NCBI GenBank assembly: GCA_028698995.1
Contig: JAQVVM010000042.1
Coordinates: 1 to 42,483, forward strand
DNA: 42,483 nucleotides
Source of the DNA: Bacteroidales bacterium
Lineage (GTDB): Bacteria > Bacteroidota > Bacteroidia > Bacteroidales > PXBB01
Reading direction: 5' to 3'
Shown: positions 1-9,262 of the stretch, one piece after another
Numbering within the stretch: position 1 is the first letter of the stretch
Layout: each line of letters opens with the position of its first letter
Program-made: the position numbers and the translations under genes
The notes under the pieces: generated by a model
What the model saw: only the letters and a program-made list of their open reading frames with translations
Told to the model about the DNA's origin: nothing
The model's database searches: none

Positions 1-1
1 A

Positions 2-3000
2 ACAAGTTTTACTGTGACAATCAAACCCACACCATCAGTAAATGCAGTATCCAATATTTCAGTCTGCCCCGGAGATCTGATAAGTATCCCTGCATTTGTA
101 AGTGTTCCGTCAGGAGCAACCTTTGACTGGGGCAATTCAAATGCAGCCATAGGTCTTGGAGTCAGTGGAACAGGAAATATTTCTTCATGGACTGCACCGG
201 CAACAAGTACGGGTATAACAGGAACAATAACTGTAACACCCACGCTAAATGGTTGTCCGGGTACACCAACAAGTTTTACTGTTACAATCAAACCCACGCC
301 ATCAGTAAATGCAGTATCCAATATTTCAGTTTGTCCTGGAGATTTGATAAGTATACCTGCATTTGTAAGTGTTCCATCAGGAGCAACCTTTGACTGGGGC
401 AATTCAAATGCAGCCATAGGTCTTGGAGTCAGTGGAACAGGAAATATTTCTTCATGGACTGCCCCGGCAACAAGTACGGGTATAACAGGAACAATAACTG
501 TAACACCCACATTAAACAGTTGCCCTGGTACACCAACAAGTTTTACTGTGACAATCAAACCCACACCATCAGTAAATGCAGTATCCAATATTTCAGTCTG
601 CCCCGGAGATCTGATAAGTATCCCTGCATTTGTAAGTGTTCCGTCAGGAGCAACATTTGACTGGGGCAATTCAAATGCAGCCATAGGTCTTGGAGTCAGT
701 GGAACAGGAAATATTTCTTCATGGACTGCCCCGGCAACAAGTACGGGTATAACAGGAACAATAACTGTAACACCCACACTAAACGGTTGCTCTGGTTCAC
801 CAATAAGTTTTACTGTAACCATAAAACCTACCCCATCAATAACACAGATAACAGACATAGTTGCTTGCCCCGGAGATGTGATAAATGTAGGTAATTTTGT
901 CAGCACACCATCAGGTTCAACATTTGATTGGTCAAACAGTAATACAGACATAGGACTGTCATTAACGGGAGTAGGCGATATCGCCTCATGGCCTGCACCA
1001 CCAAACACGACAGGGACTGATTTTGTAGGAGATATTAGTGTGATAGCCACACTTGACGGGTGTGAAAGTATTCCAATGGATTTTTCAGTAACTGTATTTA
1101 CAGCACCCACCGTAGATCAGATAGCAGATGTAGAGGTTTGTCCCGGAACAATCATAGATATTGGATTATTTGTCAGTCATCCATCAGGTTCAACATTTAT
1201 ATGGGATAATACAAATACAGATATTGGCATAGCTGCGACAGGAACAGGAGATATTCCGGCATGGCCGGCACCGCAGAATATTACAGGATCAGTTATATCC
1301 GGTACAGTAACAGTGACACCATCTTCCACATATTCATGTGTAGGAATACCGATGAGTTTCACAGTAGATATTTTGCCTACACCTGAAATAGGTCAACTGA
1401 ATGATATCTCAGTATGCCCCGGCACAGTAATTAATATTTTACCTTTTGTGAGCACACCTACAGGTGCTACATTTGACTGGTTTAATACAAATCCTGCTAT
1501 AGGTTTAGGAGCAAGTGGAACAGGTAACATTTCATCTTGGACTGCTCCAGCAAGTTCAACTTTGGGTATTTCAGGTGATATTCAAGTTGTTCCGACCTTG
1601 AACGGTTGTATAGGAGATACCATGAGTTTTTCAGTTGAAATATATCCTACCCCGGAACTCGACCCAATTTCAGATATTTTTGTATGCCCCAATGAACCTA
1701 TTATTATTCCGGATTTTGTACCAGTCCCATCAGGAGCAACCATAACATGGACAAATTCCAATCCAGCTATCCAGCTCGCTGCAAGTGGTTCAGGAAATAT
1801 CCCACAGTGGATAGCACCTGTCAATAATACAGGCTCTGATATTACCGGGACTATAATTGCAACCCCAAGTCTGAATGGCTGTCCGGGTCCTACTATCAGT
1901 TTCGATGTTACAATTTATCCAACTCCTGTAATAGATTCTATAACTGACATCATTGTTTGCCCCGGAGATGTAATAAGCATACCAGCATTTGTTAGTGATC
2001 CGTCAGGAGCAATCTTTGACTGGGGTAATTCAAATGCAGCCATAGGTCTTGGAGTCAGTGGAACAGGAAATATTTCTTCATGGACTGCCCCGGCAACAAG
2101 TACGGGTATAACAGGAACAATAACTGTAACACCCACACTAAACGGTTGCCCTGGTTCACCAATAAGTTTTACTGTAACCATAAAACCTACCCCATCAATA
2201 ACACAGATAACAGACATAGTTGCTTGCCCCGGAGATGTGATAAATGTAGGTAATTTTGTCAGCACACCATCAGGTTCAACATTTGATTGGTCAAACAGTA
2301 ATACAGACATAGGACTGTCATTAACGGGAGTAGGCGATATCGCCTCATGGCCTGCACCACCAAACACGACAGGGACTGATTTTGTAGGAGATATTAGTGT
2401 GATAGCCACACTTGACGGGTGTGAAAGTATTCCAATGGATTTTTCAGTAACTGTATTTACAGCACCCACCGTAGATCAGATAGCAGATGTAGAGGTTTGT
2501 CCCGGAACAATCATAGATATTGGATTATTTGTCAGTCATCCATCAGGTTCAACATTTATATGGGATAATACAAATACAGATATTGGCATAGCTGCGACAG
2601 GAACAGGAGATATTCCGGCATGGCCGGCACCGCAGAATATTACAGGATCAGTTATATCCGGTACAGTAACAGTGACACCATCTTCCACATATTCATGTGT
2701 AGGAATACCGATGAGTTTCACAGTAGATATTTTGCCTACACCTGAAATAGGTCAACTGAATGATATCTCAGTATGCCCCGGCACAGTAATTAATATTTTA
2801 CCTTTTGTGAGCACACCTACAGGTGCTACATTTGACTGGTTTAATACAAATCCTGCTATAGGTTTAGGAGCAAGTGGAACAGGTAACATTTCATCTTGGA
2901 CTGCTCCAGCAAGTTCAACTTTGGGTATTTCAGGTGATATTCAAGTTGTTCCGACCTTGAACGGTTGTATAGGAGATACCATGAGTTTTTCAGTTGAAAT

Positions 3001-6000
3001 ATATCCTACCCCGGAACTCGACCCAATTTCAGATATTTTTGTATGCCCCAATGAACCTATTATTATTCCGGATTTTGTACCAGTCCCATCAGGAGCAACC
3101 ATAACATGGACAAATTCCAATCCAGCTATCCAGCTCGCTGCAAGTGGTTCAGGAAATATCCCACAGTGGATAGCACCTGTCAATAATACAGGCTCTGATA
3201 TTACCGGGACTATAATTGCAACCCCAAGTCTGAATGGCTGTCCGGGTCCTACTATCAGTTTCGATGTTACAATTTATCCAACTCCTTCTCCTCCTTTTGC
3301 TAATGACATTACAGCTTGTGACGGAGATACAACTATCCCTCATTTTACAGCAACAGCAACAGGTCTGGTTAATTGGTATGATGACATGGGTACTTATTTA
3401 GCACAGGGTATTACATATAATTCGGGAATTAATACCACCGGTACTTATGAATTTTATTTAACTCAAACCGTAAATGGTTGTGAAAGTCCTACTGATTCAG
3501 TATTTCTATATATTAATCCAGTTCCGTTACCACCTATTGCAGCAGATTCATCTGCTTGTTTTGGACAAACAATACCATTCTTATATGCTCAAGGTACAGG
3601 TGTAGTACAATGGTATACAGATGTAAGTTTAACTCCTCCGCCAGTTATTGGTGATACATTTAATACAGGACAAGTTGCTGCAGGAACTTATACGTATTAT
3701 GTAACACAGGAAGAAAATGGCTGTGAAAGTAATTATACTTCCGTTGTGCTAACGATATATGCCTTACCAACTGCACCAGTGGCTAATAATGTCTCAATTT
3801 GCTATGCCACTCCAACTCCTGATTTGACAGCTAATGCAACAGGATTGATTAATTGGTATGATGATCCCATGTTACAAACGCCAGTATATACTGGCAATAA
3901 TTTTGCTTGTGGCCAAACTAATGTTGGAACTTATACTTATTATGTAACTCAAACACACAATATTACAGGATGTGAAAGTTTACCAACAACTGTTACATTA
4001 ACTATTTATCCTATACCAAGTGCACCAATTGTAACAGATTTTAGCAGTTGTTCAGGAATGTCTACACCCGATTTTACTGCTATTGGTACAGGTACTTTAT
4101 ATTGGTACGATGATTCTTTGCTGAGTAACAATGTTTTTATTGGGAATAATTTTGCGAGCATGCAAACCAATGCAGGAATTTATACCTATTATGTTACTCA
4201 AATGGAGAACAATTGCGAAGGACCTGCTTCAGCCATTACGCTTACAATATACCAAACTCCATCAGCTCCGGTTGCTTCAGATGAAGCAATTTGTTTTGGT
4301 ACAGCTGTTCCTAATTTGGTGGCAAACGGTACCGGTCTTATTGAATGGTTTGATAATCCAAATTTGACAACTGTGATTTATACAGGAGCTTCTTATCCAA
4401 CAGGAGAAGATCAGGTAGGTACCTACACATACTATGTTGTTCAAACAGAAAACAATTGTACAAGCCAACCCGATACAGTTACACTTACTATATATCCAAT
4501 TCCTGTTGCCCCAACAGGGAATAATGAAACTGCCTGTTTCGGACTTACAATCCCAAATTTAACTGCTGTTGGTACAGGTATAATGGAATGGTATGATAAT
4601 TCAAACCTGAACACAGTGATTTATACGGGGACTTCATTCCCAACCGGGGAGAATCAAATTGGTACATACACCTATTATGTTACGCAAACAGTTAATAATT
4701 GCCCCAGTTTGCCTGATACAGTTACTCTTACAATTTATCCAATTCCATCAGTTCCACAAGGAAGTGATGTTGATATATGTTATAACTTGCCAGTTCCTGA
4801 CCTTTCAGTTACTGCAACAGGTACTGTAAACTGGTATAATAATGTCGGACTGAATCCTCCAATTGTTAATACCGGATTGACTTATACAACAAATCAAACT
4901 GCAGCAGGAATTTATACGTATTATGTTAATCAAATAGAAAATGGGTGTACAAGTCCAGCATTAACAATTAATCTGAATATTATAGCCTTGCCTTCCCCAC
5001 CAATAGGGACAAATGAGCAAGCATGTGTTGGAGGGATTATACCTGATTTAAGTGCTAATGCAGCAGGTATTATTAATTGGTATTCAAATATGAGTCAGCC
5101 CTCATTATTTACAGGAAGTCCTTTTGCAACTGGGCAGACTGCAGTTGGTACTTATACTTATTATGTTACTCAAACCAATACATTTACAGGTTGTGAGAGT
5201 CTGCCTGACACCGTAACGCTTATAATTTATCCGATTCCTCAGGCTCCTACAGCTTCAGATACTATAGGTTGCTTTGGATTTCCAATTCCAAATTTAACAG
5301 CAACCGGAACAGGTACGATACAATGGTATGATAATCCCCTTTTACCAACGCCAAGTCTTTTTACAGGAACATCCTATTCAACTGCACAAACCATGGTTGG
5401 AACTTATGATTACTATGTAACCCAAACTGTAAATAATTGTGAAAGTCCAGCAACAGCTGTTAATTTAACCATTTACCCTATTCCAGCAACTCCAGTAGCT
5501 TCTTCAAATACTCCTGTCTGTGAAGGGGATTCAATATTATTATATACTAATAATGTCACAGATGGTACTTTTAGTTGGACAGGACCATCAGCATTTAGCG
5601 CGAGCTCTCAAAATACATTCATTGCAAATTCAACGATGGCTAATGATGGTCAATATGCTGTCAGGGTAACAGTTGACGGTTGTACAAGTCTTCCCGGAAA
5701 TACAACAGTAGTTGTTATTCCAGCTATTAATCCTCAAATAAGTGGTAATTCACCATTCTGTCAGGGACATAGCACAACATTAGATGCTGGAGGTCCTTAT
5801 AGTACCTATTTATGGTCAACTATGGATACAACCCAGACTATAGTTGTTACTGATGCCGGTACATACATAGTAACTGTTACAGATGTTAATGGGTGCTTTG
5901 GTATTGACAGCGTTATAGCTACTTTTACGCAACCCCCATATACCAATGCCGGCCCCGATCAGTCAATTTGTGTAAACGATGTTACCCAGTTGAATGGACA

Positions 6001-6967
6001 AGGAGGTGTTACTTGGGATTGGTCTCCGTCGACAGGTTTAAGTAATTCTCAAATTCTTAATCCTATTGCAACTCCAACAGTTACAACAACTTATATCCTT
6101 ACAATTCTTGATGATATGGGTTGCTCTGGAAGAGATACCGTAGTTATTACTGTACATCCTTTACCTGTAGTTAGTTTTACTTCAAATACAGTAGCTGCTT
6201 GTGAACCTGCACCTGTTCAGTTTATTGATTTTTCATCTTCAGACATTGCTTCTTGGAACTGGCAATTTGGAGACCCACTAAGTGGTTCCGGAAACACATC
6301 CTCAGTACAGAATCCTGTTCATATTTACGAACAAGAAGGGACTTACAGTGTAACACTTTCTGTCACAACAATACATGGTTGTACAGCACAGTTGTCACAA
6401 CCCAATATGATTACTGTCTATCCTTTGCCTGTTGCTGACTTTACATTCTATCCATCAGAAGCGGATATTAATAATCCTGTAATAACATTTATTAATCAAT
6501 CGTCAAATGCAAACGCATGGTTGTGGCATTTTGGAGATTACCATAACAGCACTTCAACTTTTTCAAATCCAACTCACGAATATAATGAACCAGATACATA
6601 TATAGTCACTTTTATTGTTCAAAGTGCAGACGGCTGTACCGATACAGCTCAACAAACCCTTATTTATAAGCCTTTTTATACATTTTATGCACCAAATGGG
6701 TTTACTCCAAATGGAGACGGTGTAAATGATTATTTTATGCCGGAAGGACTGGGTTATAGTAATGAATACTTCTCCTTTTATATTTACAACAGATGGGGCG
6801 GGTTAGTTTATGAAACCAATGATTATAATAAACCATGGAACGGTGAAACATTTGATGGAAACCCTGCTCCTGAAGGGGTTTATACATGGATTGTTCTTAT
6901 GCGTACATTAGATGGAACTGATTTTGTATATCGTTTTACCGGCCATATAACCTTATTAAGGTACTAA
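2..6967 (+). CDS. Giant PKD/Ig-repeat surface protein with type B T9SS (CHU_C) C-terminal domain, 5' partial
   Basis: The frame is open to the window edge, so the true start lies upstream; the GTG at 14 is not a real start. At least 2,317 residues are present. Twelve PKD-like repeats of about 90 residues (nt 32-3286) each carry a CPGD-like motif, a SGTGNISSW-like motif and a second Cys in NGCPG, suggesting one disulfide per domain. Nine Ig-like repeats of about 80 residues (nt about 3280-5480) follow, marked by NWYDD and GTYTYYVTQ. Then come two less regular Ig/SprB-like domains, two PKD domains with WxFGD cores (nt about 6170-6670), and a final gliding-type sorting domain from about nt 6680, with FTPNGDGVND and YNRWGG motifs. 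By family knowledge this is a T9SS-exported, surface-attached or released adhesin-like protein; the ligand is unknown. No stop or frameshift interrupts the frame. The next gene is 80 bp downstream and functionally unrelated. Confidence 0.9.
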   Translation, partial: TSFTVTIKPTPSVNAVSNISVCPGDLISIPAFVSVPSGATFDWGNSNAAIGLGVSGTGNISSWTAPATSTGITGTITVTPTLNGCPGTPTSFTVTIKPTPSVNAVSNISVCPGDLISIPAFVSVPSGATFDWGNSNAAIGLGVSGTGNISSWTAPATSTGITGTITVTPTLNSCPGTPTSFTVTIKPTPSVNAVSNISVCPGDLISIPAFVSVPSGATFDWGNSNAAIGLGVSGTGNISSWTAPATSTGITGTITVTPTLNGCSGSPISFTVTIKPTPSITQITDIVACPGDVINVGNFVSTPSGSTFDWSNSNTDIGLSLTGVGDIASWPAPPNTTGTDFVGDISVIATLDGCESIPMDFSVTVFTAPTVDQIADVEVCPGTIIDIGLFVSHPSGSTFIWDNTNTDIGIAATGTGDIPAWPAPQNITGSVISGTVTVTPSSTYSCVGIPMSFTVDILPTPEIGQLNDISVCPGTVINILPFVSTPTGATFDWFNTNPAIGLGASGTGNISSWTAPASSTLGISGDIQVVPTLNGCIGDTMSFSVEIYPTPELDPISDIFVCPNEPIIIPDFVPVPSGATITWTNSNPAIQLAASGSGNIPQWIAPVNNTGSDITGTIIATPSLNGCPGPTISFDVTIYPTPVIDSITDIIVCPGDVISIPAFVSDPSGAIFDWGNSNAAIGLGVSGTGNISSWTAPATSTGITGTITVTPTLNGCPGSPISFTVTIKPTPSITQITDIVACPGDVINVGNFVSTPSGSTFDWSNSNTDIGLSLTGVGDIASWPAPPNTTGTDFVGDISVIATLDGCESIPMDFSVTVFTAPTVDQIADVEVCPGTIIDIGLFVSHPSGSTFIWDNTNTDIGIAATGTGDIPAWPAPQNITGSVISGTVTVTPSSTYSCVGIPMSFTVDILPTPEIGQLNDISVCPGTVINILPFVSTPTGATFDWFNTNPAIGLGASGTGNISSWTAPASSTLGISGDIQVVPTLNGCIGDTMSFSVEIYPTPELDPISDIFVCPNEPIIIPDFVPVPSGATITWTNSNPAIQLAASGSGNIPQWIAPVNNTGSDITGTIIATPSLNGCPGPTISFDVTIYPTPSPPFANDITACDGDTTIPHFTATATGLVNWYDDMGTYLAQGITYNSGINTTGTYEFYLTQTVNGCESPTDSVFLYINPVPLPPIAADSSACFGQTIPFLYAQGTGVVQWYTDVSLTPPPVIGDTFNTGQVAAGTYTYYVTQEENGCESNYTSVVLTIYALPTAPVANNVSICYATPTPDLTANATGLINWYDDPMLQTPVYTGNNFACGQTNVGTYTYYVTQTHNITGCESLPTTVTLTIYPIPSAPIVTDFSSCSGMSTPDFTAIGTGTLYWYDDSLLSNNVFIGNNFASMQTNAGIYTYYVTQMENNCEGPASAITLTIYQTPSAPVASDEAICFGTAVPNLVANGTGLIEWFDNPNLTTVIYTGASYPTGEDQVGTYTYYVVQTENNCTSQPDTVTLTIYPIPVAPTGNNETACFGLTIPNLTAVGTGIMEWYDNSNLNTVIYTGTSFPTGENQIGTYTYYVTQTVNNCPSLPDTVTLTIYPIPSVPQGSDVDICYNLPVPDLSVTATGTVNWYNNVGLNPPIVNTGLTYTTNQTAAGIYTYYVNQIENGCTSPALTINLNIIALPSPPIGTNEQACVGGIIPDLSANAAGIINWYSNMSQPSLFTGSPFATGQTAVGTYTYYVTQTNTFTGCESLPDTVTLIIYPIPQAPTASDTIGCFGFPIPNLTATGTGTIQWYDNPLLPTPSLFTGTSYSTAQTMVGTYDYYVTQTVNNCESPATAVNLTIYPIPATPVASSNTPVCEGDSILLYTNNVTDGTFSWTGPSAFSASSQNTFIANSTMANDGQYAVRVTVDGCTSLPGNTTVVVIPAINPQISGNSPFCQGHSTTLDAGGPYSTYLWSTMDTTQTIVVTDAGTYIVTVTDVNGCFGIDSVIATFTQPPYTNAGPDQSICVNDVTQLNGQGGVTWDWSPSTGLSNSQILNPIATPTVTTTYILTILDDMGCSGRDTVVITVHPLPVVSFTSNTVAACEPAPVQFIDFSSSDIASWNWQFGDPLSGSGNTSSVQNPVHIYEQEGTYSVTLSVTTIHGCTAQLSQPNMITVYPLPVADFTFYPSEADINNPVITFINQSSNANAWLWHFGDYHNSTSTFSNPTHEYNEPDTYIVTFIVQSADGCTDTAQQTLIYKPFYTFYAPNGFTPNGDGVNDYFMPEGLGYSNEYFSFYIYNRWGGLVYETNDYNKPWNGETFDGNPAPEGVYTWIVLMRTLDGTDFVYRFTGHITLLRY
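32..832 (+). repeat. Three 267-bp tandem repeats within the giant protein gene
   Basis: Units start at 32, 299 and 566, each beginning CCATCAGTAAATGCAG, and a diverged fourth unit starts in phase at 833. The protein units are almost identical (89 residues). At DNA level units 1 and 3 share silent variants (for example CTGCCCCGGAGATCTG) that unit 2 lacks, giving an A-B-A pattern. The array probably continues beyond the left edge. Confidence 0.93.
668..1927 (+). repeat. Long direct repeat, copy 1 (period 1359 bp)
   Basis: About 1.26 kb is repeated exactly 1359 bp (453 codons) downstream at 2027-3286. By eye the only difference found is T at 791 against C at 2150 (Ser to Pro). The copy covers the end of PKD-like repeat 3 and all of repeats 4-7. 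It ends at CCAACTCCT, after which the two copies diverge. Confidence 0.92.
2027..3286 (+). repeat. Long direct repeat, copy 2 (period 1359 bp)
   Basis: Second copy of 668-1927, covering the end of PKD-like repeat 8 and repeats 9-12. It keeps the reading frame. Silent positions are conserved as well as coding ones, so the duplication is recent or has been homogenised. The Ig-like repeat block starts directly at its right end. Confidence 0.92.
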
Positions 6968-7020
6968 AATTCATTATTTTTTTGCAGCGAAATTTAGTTT
7001 CTATTATCCATTATATTATT

Positions 7021-7028
7021 TACTTTTG
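7021..7028 (+). promoter_or_regulatory. Bacteroidota-type -7 promoter element (TACTTTTG)
   Basis: TACTTTTG fits the TAnnTTTG -7 consensus and lies 19 bases before the ATG of the ABC ATPase gene. No well-spaced TTTG -33 element was seen, and such 6-base matches are common in AT-rich DNA. Confidence 0.35.
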
Positions 7029-7047
7029 TATAGATAAAAGATAATTT

Positions 7048-7764
7048 ATGGAAAGTTTAATAGTATTAAGGGATATAAAAAAATATTATAAGGTTGGAAA
7101 TGAAGTAGTTAAGGCTTTAAATGGCATCTCACTCAGCATAAAAAGAAATGAATACTTAGCGATTATGGGCGCATCGGGTTCCGGAAAATCAACTCTGATG
7201 AATATTCTTGGTTGCCTTGATACACCGAGTGATGGAGAATATTTTCTTAATAATTATAAAGTCAGTGATATGGCTGACAATGAATTGGCTGAGATTAGAA
7301 ATAAAGAAATAGGTTTTGTTTTTCAATCTTTTAATTTATTACCACGTTCTTCAACCCTTGAAAATGTAATGTTACCCTTGATATATGCTGGTATTAAAAA
7401 AGAAAAAAGAATTGAAACTGCAACTCATTTTTTGAAGAGTGTAGGACTTTCTGAGCGTATGAAACACAAACCAAATGAGTTATCAGGAGGTCAAAAACAA
7501 CGCGTAGCTATAGCGAGGGCACTTGTTAATAATCCATCAATTATTCTTGCTGATGAACCGACTGGAAATTTAGATTCAAAAATTTCATTGGAAATTATGG
7601 CTTTACTTAACAAAATTCACCAAGATGGAAATACTGTGATTTTGGTAACCCATGAAGATGAGATTGCACGTTTTGCGCATCGTATTATTCGACTTAAAGA
7701 TGGTGAGATTGAAAGTGATACTATAAATTCAAATGTAGTTAATCCTGAAATAATTAGTGTCTAA
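7048..7764 (+). CDS. ABC transporter ATP-binding protein (MacB/LolD type)
   Basis: Complete 238-residue nucleotide-binding subunit. Visible motifs are Walker A GASGSGKS (41-48), the Q-loop Gln (93) in [11 protein letters not shown], signature LSGGQKQR (145-152), Walker B ILADEP (to about 171) and the switch His in VTHE (202). The N-terminal pattern and FNLLPR loop place it in the MacB/LolD/FtsE group, which powers lipoprotein release, efflux of peptides or macrolides, or division-related FtsEX. It would act at the cytoplasmic face of the inner membrane with a separate permease. No permease gene is next to it: the cobalamin adenosyltransferase gene follows after 11 bp, so the partner must be encoded elsewhere. 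The substrate cannot be inferred. The class is certain; the subgroup is likely. Confidence 0.93.
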   Translation: MESLIVLRDIKKYYKVGNEVVKALNGISLSIKRNEYLAIMGASGSGKSTLMNILGCLDTPSDGEYFLNNYKVSDMADNELAEIRNKEIGFVFQSFNLLPRSSTLENVMLPLIYAGIKKEKRIETATHFLKSVGLSERMKHKPNELSGGQKQRVAIARALVNNPSIILADEPTGNLDSKISLEIMALLNKIHQDGNTVILVTHEDEIARFAHRIIRLKDGEIESDTINSNVVNPEIISV

Positions 7765-7775
7765 AGTATGGAGTA

Positions 7776-8336
7776 ATGGAAAAAAAATATAAGATATACA
7801 CTAAAGGAGGCGATAAAGGTCAAACATCCTTACTTGACGGAACTCGTGTGCCGAAGTACCACATCAGGATTCAAGCTTATGGAACTGCTGACGAACTAAA
7901 AAGTTACCTGCCTTTGATTTCCTGCCATCAGAATGATGAAGGAATAAAGTTGGTCATTGAAAATATTCAAGAAAAGATTTTTAGACTTGAGGCATTACTT
8001 GCTACCGCAGATGATAAATCTGCCAAATCCTTACCACCAATTTCAGAGAATGATATTTTATTTCTAGAGAATGAAATTGATAGAATGAATGAAGCTTTAC
8101 CTGAACTTAAAAACTTTATTATGCCAGGGGGCTCTCTTGCTTCAATACATGCTCATGTAGCACGATGTATCTGTCGAAGAGCTGAAAGGATCATAATAGA
8201 ACTTGCTGAAAGTGAAAATGTTAACCCACTAGTAATTAAATATTTTAATCGACTTTCCGATTATCTTTTTGTTTTAGCCCGTTTCTTATGTCAAAAATCT
8301 GAAGATTGTAAAGAAGTTATATGGTCAACTAAATAA
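7776..8336 (+). CDS. PduO-type cob(I)alamin adenosyltransferase
   Basis: 186 residues, normal length for the PduO/MMAB family, which transfers the adenosyl group of ATP to cob(I)alamin to form adenosylcobalamin in the cytoplasm. Evidence: the N-terminal ATP-binding motif GGDKGQTSLLDGTRVPK (11-27), AYGTADEL (34-41), the CRRAER helix (133-138) and NRLSDYLFVLAR (157-168). The usual TGDxGxT reads GGDKGQT and the usual DELN reads DELK, so it is somewhat divergent. The gene starts 11 bp after the ABC ATPase gene and is probably cotranscribed, but no other cobalamin gene is nearby. It likely supplies cofactor for B12-dependent enzymes such as methylmalonyl-CoA mutase encoded elsewhere (inference). 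Confidence 0.9.
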   Translation: MEKKYKIYTKGGDKGQTSLLDGTRVPKYHIRIQAYGTADELKSYLPLISCHQNDEGIKLVIENIQEKIFRLEALLATADDKSAKSLPPISENDILFLENEIDRMNEALPELKNFIMPGGSLASIHAHVARCICRRAERIIIELAESENVNPLVIKYFNRLSDYLFVLARFLCQKSEDCKEVIWSTK

Positions 8337-8411
8337 AAGAATAATTTTTTTTTAGAAGTTAATTGAAATTTTAATTAGATTAAATTGAAAAAATTACTTT
8401 AAAAATTTGAA

Positions 8412-9218
8412 ATGCAGATTTTTATCCGTATTTATATATTGCTATATAAAATTCATAAGAAGCTGGTTGAATGGATTTGTTTTGCTTTAGGTTACAGCAG
8501 ACTAATTTCTGAAGCTTTCTGGATGTCTGTATTACCCTTAAGTTTTATTACAGCTATAGATGAATATCATTATTCAAAATCGAAGAAATACCTTAAGGAA
8601 GATTTTAATCGTTCTTTGTTATTTGATTGGGAGAAAGAGATGGTGGAACTTTATTTTACAAATTGTAAAACTATAATGGTTTTAGCATCTGGAGGTGGGA
8701 GAGAAGTACTGTCGCTACTGAAAATGGGGTTTAAAGCTGATGGTTATGAGTGTAACAGAAAGCTGGTAGAAGTATCAAGGGGATTAATAATAAAGGAAGG
8801 CTATGAATCAAATATTGAATGGGTTGCACCCAATCATGCACCCCTTAATGGCAAGATGTATGATGGTATAATATTGGGCTGGGGTGCATATATACATGTT
8901 AGGGGTAAAGAAAACCGCATTAAACTTTTAAAGGAAATCCAAACTCATATGCCACAGGGAGCTTATCTTTTAATATCATTCTGGTTTTCGAATGAGCAGA
9001 TGGATAAATATTGTCGTAAACTTGTGAAGGTGAATGGTTTTTTTTGTAAAATTTTCAGAACTAAAGTCATTCAAAAGGGGGATAGACTTTCTCCATTTTC
9101 GGGGCATTATTTCACCCTTGAGGAGGTATCAGAGGAATTACAATCAGCAGGATTTGAAGTAATACATCAAGAAGCTTATCCCTACGGGCATAGTGTTGCT
9201 CAGAAGGTAGTATTATAA
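8412..9218 (+). CDS. Class I SAM-dependent methyltransferase-like protein
   Basis: 268 residues. A glycine-rich SAM-binding motif, VLASGGGREVL (90-100), follows the first Rossmann strand. The acidic end of strand 2 is seen in DGYECN (110-115), and a strand 4-like segment, YDGIILGWGAYIHV, precedes a helix and the strand AYLLISFWF. Residues 1-85 form a helical extension with a hydrophobic stretch (about 35-50) that could help bind substrate or membrane. The substrate is unknown. It starts 75 bp after the adenosyltransferase gene in AT-rich DNA and ends at a strong terminator. The fold is fairly sure and the reaction is not known. Confidence 0.75.
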   Translation: MQIFIRIYILLYKIHKKLVEWICFALGYSRLISEAFWMSVLPLSFITAIDEYHYSKSKKYLKEDFNRSLLFDWEKEMVELYFTNCKTIMVLASGGGREVLSLLKMGFKADGYECNRKLVEVSRGLIIKEGYESNIEWVAPNHAPLNGKMYDGIILGWGAYIHVRGKENRIKLLKEIQTHMPQGAYLLISFWFSNEQMDKYCRKLVKVNGFFCKIFRTKVIQKGDRLSPFSGHYFTLEEVSEELQSAGFEVIHQEAYPYGHSVAQKVVL

Positions 9219-9251
9219 AATAAAAAAGGGCAAAAAGCCCTTTTTTATTTT
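9217..9251. terminator. Bidirectional intrinsic terminator
   Basis: A perfect 15-bp inverted repeat, AAAATAAAAAAGGGC (9217-9231) and its complement (9237-9251), encloses an AAAAA loop. A GGGC/GCCC core is flanked by A and T tracts on both sides, so it can stop transcription from either strand. It lies between the convergent methyltransferase and kbl genes and overlaps the methyltransferase stop codon. Confidence 0.92.
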
Positions 9252-9262
9252 GAAAAAATTTA

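Noticed and set aside
14-16. GTG as start codon of the giant protein
   Set aside because: The frame is open to the left edge and the sequence there is the middle of a repeat (SFTVTIKPTPS), so the gene simply continues upstream.
32-3286. Repeat array as a CRISPR or transposon
   Set aside because: Units are 267 bp or longer, in frame and coding for PKD-like domains; there are no short repeats with unique spacers and no transposase.
1177-3343. Antisense open frames opposite the giant protein
   Set aside because: They are identical in both duplicated copies because they mirror the repeats; they have no start context or homology.
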